Positions 57,260 to 64,000 of a stretch of 64,000 nt of DNA are shown in pieces. The stretch is from Alphaproteobacteria bacterium. GTDB lineage: Bacteria; Pseudomonadota; Alphaproteobacteria; CAAGCB01; CAG-977. The stretch lies in contig JAKSVU010000006.1 in NCBI GenBank assembly GCA_024413465.1, positions 1-64,000 on the forward strand, given 5' to 3'. The position numbers were made by a program, and so were the translations under genes. Below the pieces are notes generated by a model, which searched no databases, was not told where the DNA came from, and worked only from the letters and a program-made list of their open reading frames with translations. The stretch's first letter is position 1; every line of letters starts with the position of its first letter.

Positions 57260-58000
57260 ATGTCTTTTGAATCAAGTCGTGAAACCATTTTTTCCCGTTC
57301 TGAAGGGCGTGAAATTGACGTTGGTTTGCAAAAATTTATGAATAAAGTATATAACTTTATGTGCATTGGCTTGTTGATTACAACAATCGTCAGTTATGGT
57401 TTATCCCATACCCCAATGATTAATTTGTTTTTTGCCGTTCAAGAAAATGCAATTAGAATGACTGCTCTTGGATGGGTTGCCACTTTAGCTCCTCTATTTT
57501 TAGTATTTATGATTGCTCATTCAGTTACCTCTGCAAATGCAGCTAAATCAACCATTTTATTTTTGATTTATTCAGCTTGCATGGGTGTTTCGATGACAAC
57601 CATTTTTATCCAATATGCAATGGCTGATATTTTGCGCGTCTTTTTGATTTGTTCAGTGATGTTCTTATCCACCAGTTTATATGGTTACACAACACGCAAA
57701 AACTTGATGAATGTCGGCGGTTATTGTGTAATGGGATTATTCGGTATCATCATTGCTTCAATAGTTAATATTTTTATGAGAAGCTCTGGAATGGACATTT
57801 TATTATCCTATGCAGGTGTTGCTATTTTCGTTGGCTTGACAGCTTGGGATACACAAAAAATCAGATTAATTTATGCAGAAGGTGATACAGAAAATGCTTC
57901 TACTTCTAAAGCCATTTATGGTGCATTTGAATTATATCTTGATTTCTTAAATATGTTTATTTATCTGTTGCGTATTTTTGGTGGCAGAGACAGAGATTAA
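57260..58000 (+). CDS. Bax inhibitor-1 (YbhL/BI-1) family membrane protein
   Basis: 246 residues with seven hydrophobic segments, starting with a soluble stretch and containing FVGLTAWDTQKIRLIY and the C-terminal YLDFLNMFIYLLRIFGG, the BI-1 signature. It sits in the inner membrane; a calcium-leak or stress role is proposed for the family. AAAGGAG precedes the ATG and a terminator follows. The gene diverges from the LMW-PTP gene. Confidence 0.95.
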   Translation: MSFESSRETIFSRSEGREIDVGLQKFMNKVYNFMCIGLLITTIVSYGLSHTPMINLFFAVQENAIRMTALGWVATLAPLFLVFMIAHSVTSANAAKSTILFLIYSACMGVSMTTIFIQYAMADILRVFLICSVMFLSTSLYGYTTRKNLMNVGGYCVMGLFGIIIASIVNIFMRSSGMDILLSYAGVAIFVGLTAWDTQKIRLIYAEGDTENASTSKAIYGAFELYLDFLNMFIYLLRIFGGRDRD

Positions 58001-58012
58001 ATTTAATAAATG

Positions 58013-58040
58013 AAAAAGGAGAATGAAAATTCTCCTTTTT
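58013..58040 (+). terminator. Rho-independent terminator after the BI-1 gene
   Basis: AAAAAGGAGAAT pairs with ATTCTCCTTTTT around a GAAA tetraloop, ending in a T-run. It lies 12 bases after the BI-1 stop. Confidence 0.9.
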
Positions 58041-58128
58041 TAGATTTAAAAAATTATTTGACAAATATAGACTCATTCATAATATAAACTTATTTCAGTA
58101 GTAATTTTTTTTATTAAGTATCCTAATT

Positions 58129-59856
58129 ATGAAGAAAATTTTCAATTACACAAACATTGACTATAGAAAAACTATTTCTTTTATTTTATTATTTGTCGTT
58201 TTGAGTTTTATTTCTTCTACATTTTGGTTGGAAAATAAATTAAGTTTTTCATTTAATTGTATTTCAAAACAAGACGTAATTTTTCAAATTTTTTATTCCT
58301 CAACTAAAGATTTTTCAAAAGAAAATTCCATTAATATAAAAAAAACAAAAAAAGAAAATTCCGTATCATTTTCTATTCCTCTTCGAAAGGTAACTCGTAT
58401 AAAAATAAATATTTCAGAATTATCTGATATTATTCAATTATCAAATTTTGTCTTACACGGAAACAAAACTAAAAATTTAAATGTCAATGATTTTAGTTAT
58501 AATAATGAGAACGCCCATTTAAAAAAAGAACTTCTTATATTAGAACCATTCGATGATGAATTTTTCATGTCTTATCAAAAAGAACTGAATATCAGAAGAA
58601 AATTACAACCTCATTTCACAAAAGCTTTACTGATTATCTTTTTTGAAATATTTGTTTGTTTAACAATCATAAATTTTCTTTATTCAAAAAAATATAAACA
58701 TAAAAATAATTTAGTTTTTTGTATCCTTTTTTTCTTATTTATTTTCATACCTATGACGCAAATATCAGATTCAACAATATCCAGAGTAGAGAATAGAACT
58801 TTGACTCAAAAACCTTCAATCTCCACTTTTTTTAGCAAAAATGGTTTTAAATATGGGGAACAATTTGAAACATGGTTTAGTGATCACTTTTGGAAAAGAA
58901 AAAAAATTATAAGAACGTATCAAAATTTAAATTATTTTATTAATGCTGGTATTGAAAATGATCATGCCCTTCAAGGATTAGATGGCTGGTTATTTTCTAA
59001 GCAACATAACGCTGTTAATATGTATAAAAATGAAAATTTATTTACTGAGGAAGAATTAATTCAAATTGGAAAAAAGGTAAATAAATTCGTTGATAGTGCA
59101 AAATCATTCGGAATTCAACATATCTATTTTTATTTATCTAACGATAAAGAAAGTTTATATCCAGAATATTATAAAAAGGATATCCTCCCAACAAATCCTG
59201 TTTCAAGACTTAATCAAACTCTCTCCTATATTCATAAGAACTATCCTCAAATTAAATTTTTCAATTTTAGGAAAGAATTAGAAGACATAAAAAAAACAGG
59301 AGAAATTTTATTTTGTAAAACAGGAACTCACACAAATGATATGGGAGCATTTTACGAGTACAACTTCTTAATAAATAAAATTAAATTAGATAATCCAAAT
59401 ATTATTCCATTAACATTAAACGATTTTACTATTACAGAAGAAAAAAAATGCGACATGGATATATATTCTGAATTAAATCTTTCAAACAAAAATTATTCAG
59501 ATAACAATTTGATAAATAAAGTTTTATCTAAAAAGAAAGAAACTATCAAGGAAAAGAATGTTATTAATTTAAATAAAAGTTTAGTTTATACTTCTGTAAA
59601 AAATTCTTCATCAAATAATAAAAAGCATATTCTCGTTTTACATGATTCCTTTTTTGAACGATATGAACAGTATTTTTATGAAAATTTTTATTGGACAGAG
59701 AATTTTTATTGGGGATTTGGATTAGATTTTAATTTAAGTCGTGAAGAAAAGCAAAAAACTTTAAATCACCATCAAATACCCGATATTATTTTAGTTGAAA
59801 CAACTGAACGATTTTTACAAAGATTTTTAACACTCACCTTTCCACTAGAGAATTGA
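58129..59856 (+). CDS. AlgJ/AlgX-like (DHHW) O-acetylation protein
   Basis: 575 residues with an N-terminal membrane segment and another at about 160-185. From about 220 it resembles AlgJ/AlgX SGNH-type proteins: SRVENRTLTQKPS, ALQGLDGWLFSK, the catalytic region KTGTHTNDMGAFYEYNFLI (T-x-T-H-x-N-D) and LVLHDSFFERY (G/H-D-S). AlgJ and AlgX transfer acetyl groups to an extracellular polysaccharide delivered by the MBOAT partner, which follows with a 1-base gap. DNA here is clearly more AT-rich than neighbours, with long A/T runs, suggesting different ancestry. The polysaccharide target is unknown. Confidence 0.85.
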   Translation: MKKIFNYTNIDYRKTISFILLFVVLSFISSTFWLENKLSFSFNCISKQDVIFQIFYSSTKDFSKENSINIKKTKKENSVSFSIPLRKVTRIKINISELSDIIQLSNFVLHGNKTKNLNVNDFSYNNENAHLKKELLILEPFDDEFFMSYQKELNIRRKLQPHFTKALLIIFFEIFVCLTIINFLYSKKYKHKNNLVFCILFFLFIFIPMTQISDSTISRVENRTLTQKPSISTFFSKNGFKYGEQFETWFSDHFWKRKKIIRTYQNLNYFINAGIENDHALQGLDGWLFSKQHNAVNMYKNENLFTEEELIQIGKKVNKFVDSAKSFGIQHIYFYLSNDKESLYPEYYKKDILPTNPVSRLNQTLSYIHKNYPQIKFFNFRKELEDIKKTGEILFCKTGTHTNDMGAFYEYNFLINKIKLDNPNIIPLTLNDFTITEEKKCDMDIYSELNLSNKNYSDNNLINKVLSKKKETIKEKNVINLNKSLVYTSVKNSSSNNKKHILVLHDSFFERYEQYFYENFYWTENFYWGFGLDFNLSREEKQKTLNHHQIPDIILVETTERFLQRFLTLTFPLEN

Positions 59857-59857
59857 T

Positions 59858-61255
59858 ATGCTTTTTTCTTCTACAACTTTTATTTTTTTATTTCTTCCTA
59901 TCCTTTGTGCTACATATTTTTTCTGTAACAAAAAATTTCGTAATGTTTTATTACTCATTTTTAGTATTCTTTTTTATGCTTGGGGAGAGCCTAGATATAT
60001 CGTAATTATGTTTTCTACAATTATCATAAATTACGTTGGTGCAATTTTTATTGATAAATGTTTACATAAAAGATTTTTTCTTTTTTTAACAATAATCATA
60101 AATCTCTCATTTTTAATTTACTTTAAGTATTTCAACTTCTTTATTGAAAACATCAATTATTTTTTTAATTTAAAACTTAATTTTATAAGAGTAATTATGC
60201 CTATCGGTATTTCCTTCTATACATTTCAATCTATGAGTTATACCGTTGATGTGTATAGAAAAGAAGTTTCTGTACAAAAAAATATATACAAATTAGCTCT
60301 TTATATTACTTTTTTTCCACAATTAATTGCAGGTCCTATCGTAAAATATCATGATATTGAATATCAGATTGACAATCGAAAAGAAGATCTTGATCAAGTT
60401 TACTATGGAATCAAAAGATTCATACTAGGATTATCAAAAAAAGTATTACTTGCCAATACTCTCGGAGCTATAGCTGACAAAGTTTTTTCACTTCCTGTTC
60501 ATAATTTTGATTGTTTAACTGCCTGGATTGGAGCATTAGCCTATTCATTCCAATTATTTTACGACTTTTCTGGTTATTCTGATATGGCAATTGGCTTAGG
60601 AAGTATTTTTGGATTTAAGTTCCTAGAAAACTTCAATTACCCATATATTTCAAAATCAATTACTGAATTTTGGAGAAGATGGCATATTTCCTTATCTACT
60701 TGGTTTAAAGAATATCTATACATTCCATTAGGTGGTAATCGAGTTTCAAAAAAAAGAAATCTATTAAATTTATGGATAGTTTTCTTAGCAACGGGCATTT
60801 GGCATGGTGCTGAATGGACATTCGTTGTTTGGGGAATGTGGCATGGCTTATTTATCATTATTGAACGATTAACAAATTTTGCTAAAAAAGAAGGAGGAAA
60901 AGGTCTTTCCTTATTTAAGCATGCCTATACTATTCTCGCCTTTGTTATCGGATGGGTAATTTTTAGAGCTGAAAATTTACCTTATGCATATCAATATATA
61001 CAAAATATGTTTGGGATAATCAAAGAACACCATATTTCTTACGAACTTTCATATTATATCAATAACAAGGAAATTCTTGCATTTTTCTTTTCAACTTTAT
61101 TATCTTTTCCATTGTTTAAAAACATACTCAATTTGAAAACTAATAATGTTTTTATTCTGTATTCAACAGATGTTCTAATATTCTTTTTATTTCTTTTATC
61201 TTGTTCTTCTTTATTGGCATCAACTTACAATCCATTTATCTATTTTAGATTTTAA
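59858..61255 (+). CDS. AlgI-like membrane-bound O-acyltransferase (MBOAT)
   Basis: 465 residues, with about ten hydrophobic segments. MBOAT signature: YFPTFF-type FFPQLIAGPIVKYHDI, FWRRWHISLSTWFKEYLYIP, LGGNR, and the catalytic His in TGIWHGAEWTFVVWGMWHG. It moves acetyl across the membrane to the AlgJ-like partner for polysaccharide O-acetylation. Together the two form a minimal pair; no synthesis genes for the polymer are nearby. Same AT-rich composition as its partner. Confidence 0.93.
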   Translation: MLFSSTTFIFLFLPILCATYFFCNKKFRNVLLLIFSILFYAWGEPRYIVIMFSTIIINYVGAIFIDKCLHKRFFLFLTIIINLSFLIYFKYFNFFIENINYFFNLKLNFIRVIMPIGISFYTFQSMSYTVDVYRKEVSVQKNIYKLALYITFFPQLIAGPIVKYHDIEYQIDNRKEDLDQVYYGIKRFILGLSKKVLLANTLGAIADKVFSLPVHNFDCLTAWIGALAYSFQLFYDFSGYSDMAIGLGSIFGFKFLENFNYPYISKSITEFWRRWHISLSTWFKEYLYIPLGGNRVSKKRNLLNLWIVFLATGIWHGAEWTFVVWGMWHGLFIIIERLTNFAKKEGGKGLSLFKHAYTILAFVIGWVIFRAENLPYAYQYIQNMFGIIKEHHISYELSYYINNKEILAFFFSTLLSFPLFKNILNLKTNNVFILYSTDVLIFFLFLLSCSSLLASTYNPFIYFRF

Positions 61256-61329
61256 TAAAGGGATTATCACACTAAAATAACGCCCTGAAATCTCTTAGAG
61301 AGTTATAAAAATTATATTTAAATCGTTTT

Positions 61330-62616
61330 CTATAAAGAACGGCTAGATGCTTTTAACATTGTCTGTGCTTGGAATGCTTGAATATTCTTTGTTTCCTTAA
61401 TCAAACTGGTTTTTAATGCTTGATCATCTGCATTTGAATTTAAAACCAATTTTTTACGACGATGATCGACTGCACTTGCATGGTTGTTCATCGGTTCAAA
61501 GCATATTGTATAATCTGATTTTTTCAATGCTTGCAATGTTTTTTCATTATCTTTATCTGCACACAATTCATGAAGAGCATGATTTAAACGACGATTTTCT
61601 GTAGGCGTTGTCTCGCGTTTTAAACCAACTGGATCTTTAAAATCACGAATGAAATTCTTTAAATAATCCTTTTTGAAAACTTTACCTAATTGACTGAATG
61701 GTCCTTCAATCTTATCAGCAACTTTCAAATCTTTGTAGTCTGGATCAGCAGGAATACCTGTTTTTTCTTCGCGTTTTTTGAAAAATTTATCCATTACAGA
61801 CATAGATTCTTCATGAACAGAAGTCAATTCACGATCTGACAAAATATCCTTATCGTTTTCCCAATAACATCCCCCTTTTCCATCTGTACAAAAAGCCGTA
61901 ACAATTTGTTCAGAAGTTAAGTGTTTATTATATGGAAATTGTTCGTAATCATCATCTCTCATAGAATTTCTCATACGACTGCGTAGATAACTATCTTCGT
62001 ACAAATCAACCATACCACCGTTTGTATACCATCCCAAAAAAGCACCTTGAATAGCTTCCGGTGTTGGACCAGCTTTAAAATCTTTCATCTTTCTGGTATA
62101 TCCATAATAGATTTCTGGATCATTTTCGACAAAAGATGCCATTGCTGAACGATCACCACTACCGATTGCAATTTCATGACATGCAGCTAAAGAAATAGCA
62201 TTTGCATCTGCTTCAATAGCGCGTTCAACCATTACTTCAGACGGAATATCAAAATGTCCCATTTCATCACAGGCGGGTAATTTTGCATTTTGTTGTGCAT
62301 GACGACATTCATGAATTAATGTTGCCAATAACGTTCCTTCATCACAACAACTATTTAATATGATATGTTTTTCTTCAGAATATGTTACACCTGCACAATC
62401 ACGCATAGATTCCATAGAAAGGGTATATCCTTCTGCCAACGTATCTTCCAAAATTTTTTTAGCAATTGGCGAATGATCTGCACATACGTTAATTAAATGA
62501 GCTAAGAAATTCTTATTCAACCCAGCTGTTTTTGACAAGTCAAAATCAATTTTTGGATCTTCTTCTGGATAATCATAACGTTGAATTTCTTCTAAAGCTG
62601 TTTCTAAAGATGGCAT
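61330..62616 (-). CDS. Duplicated DUF6782-like metallopeptidase-type protein
   Basis: 428 residues without a signal peptide. Residues about 60-112 contain an HExxH motif in LATLIHECRHAQQN, preceded by AGVTYSEEKHIILNS and a nearby acidic VERAIEADANAI that could supply a third ligand. Residues about 345-415 repeat this block (HELCADKDNEKTLQAL, KKLVLNSNADDQALKTSLI, KETKN) but the HExxH is lost. The protein appears to be an internal duplication with one live and one dead copy. I associate this with the DUF6782 type seen in uncultured alphaproteobacteria; the name is from memory. As a cytoplasmic protease-like protein near a secretion system it could be an effector, but nothing in sequence proves this. 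Confidence 0.75.
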   Translation of the reverse strand: MPSLETALEEIQRYDYPEEDPKIDFDLSKTAGLNKNFLAHLINVCADHSPIAKKILEDTLAEGYTLSMESMRDCAGVTYSEEKHIILNSCCDEGTLLATLIHECRHAQQNAKLPACDEMGHFDIPSEVMVERAIEADANAISLAACHEIAIGSGDRSAMASFVENDPEIYYGYTRKMKDFKAGPTPEAIQGAFLGWYTNGGMVDLYEDSYLRSRMRNSMRDDDYEQFPYNKHLTSEQIVTAFCTDGKGGCYWENDKDILSDRELTSVHEESMSVMDKFFKKREEKTGIPADPDYKDLKVADKIEGPFSQLGKVFKKDYLKNFIRDFKDPVGLKRETTPTENRRLNHALHELCADKDNEKTLQALKKSDYTICFEPMNNHASAVDHRRKKLVLNSNADDQALKTSLIKETKNIQAFQAQTMLKASSRSL

Positions 62617-62706
62617 AACAAAATTCCCTTTAATTTTTCCTAGGAAACTATTCTATACTAATTAGAAATAAAAATCAAAAAAAATGAATTTTTTTGTCTA
62701 TTTTTT

Positions 62707-63510
62707 TTATCCCTGAACTAATCTGCATAAATCAGAAGTAATTTCAGGCATCATTCCAAAAAATTGATAAAAAGCTGGTCGAGCTTGTTGCAATAACATC
62801 CCTAGTCCATTTGCAACAGGATGATTATACTTTATTGCATTTTGTAATAATGTCGTTTTCAAAGGAGAATAAACTAAATCAGCTACACTCGCATTCGACT
62901 TTAAAACTGACAAATCTATTTTCAAGTCATCAAAACCATTCATTCCAAGTGTTGTTGCATTAATAAGTAGGTCTGTAATCGGCAGAATATCTTCTTTTTC
63001 AGCCCAAGGAATTAATTTTATTTTGTTGCCGAGCGCAGACTTTATGTCTTGTGCTTTTTGTTCCGTTCGATAAACTAATCGAATTTCTGAAACTTTATCA
63101 ACGAGTGCTCCAGCAACTCCACGAGCAGCTCCTCCCGTTCCTAATAAAGTTACAACTGCATTTTCAAATTTAAAATTTTCACAACTAGATAAAACGTTTT
63201 GGATAAATCCAATCCCATCCGTATTATCTCCTGTCAAAACTCCATCTTTATTGGTAATTGTATTAACCGCCCCTGCTTTTATAGCTGCAGGTGTTAAATG
63301 AGTCATATAAGGCATAACAGCCGTTTTATATGGAACAGTTACATTCACACCAACAAAATCATAGATTTTATTTTTCATAAAATCGTCAATGTCTGTAACA
63401 ATGTATTTATCATATTTGGCAGATATACCATACAACTCTAGCCAATAATTATGAATAAGTGGCGATTTTGAATGTTCAATTGGATATCCAATTACTCCAA
63501 CTTGCATCAT
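62707..63510 (-). CDS. aroE: Shikimate dehydrogenase
   Basis: 267 residues from the ATG at 63510, one base after the upstream DUF488 stop. Family features: VGVIGYPIEHSKSPLIHNYW, NVTVPYKT, GDNTDGIGF, LLGTGGAARGVAGAL. It reduces dehydroshikimate with NADPH. A TTG at 63531 is an alternative start overlapping DUF488. A weak A/T hairpin follows. Confidence 0.95.
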   Translation of the reverse strand: MMQVGVIGYPIEHSKSPLIHNYWLELYGISAKYDKYIVTDIDDFMKNKIYDFVGVNVTVPYKTAVMPYMTHLTPAAIKAGAVNTITNKDGVLTGDNTDGIGFIQNVLSSCENFKFENAVVTLLGTGGAARGVAGALVDKVSEIRLVYRTEQKAQDIKSALGNKIKLIPWAEKEDILPITDLLINATTLGMNGFDDLKIDLSVLKSNASVADLVYSPLKTTLLQNAIKYNHPVANGLGMLLQQARPAFYQFFGMMPEITSDLCRLVQG

Positions 63511-63511
63511 T

Positions 63512-63961
63512 TTAAATAATATCTTTCTCAACTAATTCACTAAAAATACTAATTATTTTTTTAGCTGCTAAACGACGATGACAACATTCCGGTGTTTCTT
63601 CACTACATAACAAACATGTATCTTTCCAAAAATCTTCACCCTTTTTTGTAATATATGTTGTTATATGTCTTTTTTCCATCAATAAATCATATTTTTGTTC
63701 GTAAGTTTTCCAATCAATAGTTCCTTTTTTATATGCATCAAGGATTTCCTTTGTTGGAGCAAATTCAAGCATATGAATATAATCTATTTTCGCAATTTCT
63801 TTTAAAAAATAGCATAAATCATCACCTTTTGAAAACCCAGCTAATTGAGAAGAATTATTTAAACGAACATCTATTACTTTTTTGACATTATTTTTTTTTA
63901 ACAACTCAAAAAAAGTCTCTGCATTTTTTTTTGTAAAACCAATTGTGAAAATTTTCTTCAT
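63512..63961 (-). CDS. DUF488 family protein
   Basis: 149 residues: FTIGFTKKNAETFFELL at the start, IDVRLNNSSQLAGFSK and CLLCSEETPECCHRRLAA at the end, the DUF488 signature with conserved Cys and His. The family role is unclear; a nucleic-acid or small-molecule binding enzyme has been suggested. It is cotranscribed with aroE. Confidence 0.9.
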   Translation of the reverse strand: MKKIFTIGFTKKNAETFFELLKKNNVKKVIDVRLNNSSQLAGFSKGDDLCYFLKEIAKIDYIHMLEFAPTKEILDAYKKGTIDWKTYEQKYDLLMEKRHITTYITKKGEDFWKDTCLLCSEETPECCHRRLAAKKIISIFSELVEKDII

Positions 63962-63963
63962 TT

Positions 63964-64000
63964 TTAACCCACTTCATCAGGACAAAATCCAATTTCCATA
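63964..64000 (-). CDS. C-terminal end of an upstream gene (partial)
   Basis: On the minus strand the window edge enters a frame ending MEIGFCPDEVG-stop at 63964, two bases before the DUF488 ATG. Such close spacing suggests an upstream gene in the same operon. Eleven codons are too few to identify it. Confidence 0.35.
   Translation of the reverse strand, partial: MEIGFCPDEVG

Overview
The window is AT-rich chromosomal DNA (by eye about one third G+C) from an alphaproteobacterium. The evidence is the block enoyl-CoA hydratase, rpsT, dnaA, dnaN, recF, gyrB in one direction, the large-type NAD-glutamate dehydrogenase sequence, the hisE-HIT pair and the SPOR-domain style. Surface and secretion genes (autotransporter protease, Cys-rich secreted protein, type IV secretion core) suggest a host-associated, perhaps gut, lineage; that placement is inference. 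No phage, transposase, integrase, relaxase or CRISPR array is visible. No gene-free stretch exceeds 300 bases.

Layout. 1-410: the end of an unidentified gene, a damaged tRNA-Ser copy and an intact tRNA-Ser(CGA). 428-7101 (minus): metalloprotease autotransporter, AGCS symporter, MATE transporter fused to a GHKL ATPase-like domain. 7107-15833 (minus): dapB, gyrB, recF, dnaN, dnaA, rpsT, enoyl-CoA hydratase and a small periplasmic protein. 15911-27094 (minus): a six-gene type IV secretion core, in transcription order VirB8, VirB7-like lipoprotein, VirB8, VirB9, giant VirB10, VirB11. 27168-31474: DEAD-box helicase, a half-length NAD-GDH, a lipoprotein. 31674-39635: zinc transport genes around a SpoIIE-type phosphatase, a permuted solute-binding protein and a nucleoside transporter; a secreted Memo-AMMECR1 protein is coupled to znuA. 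39632-45506: Nudix, pgsA, a PAS-only membrane protein, AmpG-like permease, typA. 45690-57110: Cys-rich secreted protein, accA, a 37-residue peptide gene, HIT, hisE, hisA, a pseudo-trypsin, trmL, Bax-like glucosaminidase, PPTase, nth, fructosamine kinase and LMW-PTP. 57260-64000: BI-1, an AlgJ/AlgI-type O-acetylation pair, a duplicated metallopeptidase-like protein, aroE and DUF488.

The most notable system is the type IV secretion core. VirB10 is 2,325 residues long: one membrane anchor, an Ig-like domain and about 1,670 residues of 17-residue repeats are placed before the VirB10 domain, an architecture resembling Helicobacter CagY by convergence. Its VirB9 carries a C-terminal SPOR (peptidoglycan-binding) domain, and there are two VirB8 paralogues. 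The energising ATPases VirB4 and VirD4 and the channel protein VirB6 are not in the window, so the system must be split across the genome if functional.

Other oddities are degenerate versions of known enzymes: a trypsin-like protein lacking catalytic His and Ser, a metallopeptidase-like protein whose second copy has lost HExxH, a Memo domain without its histidines, a PAS sensor without a kinase, and a solute-binding protein whose halves are in swapped order.
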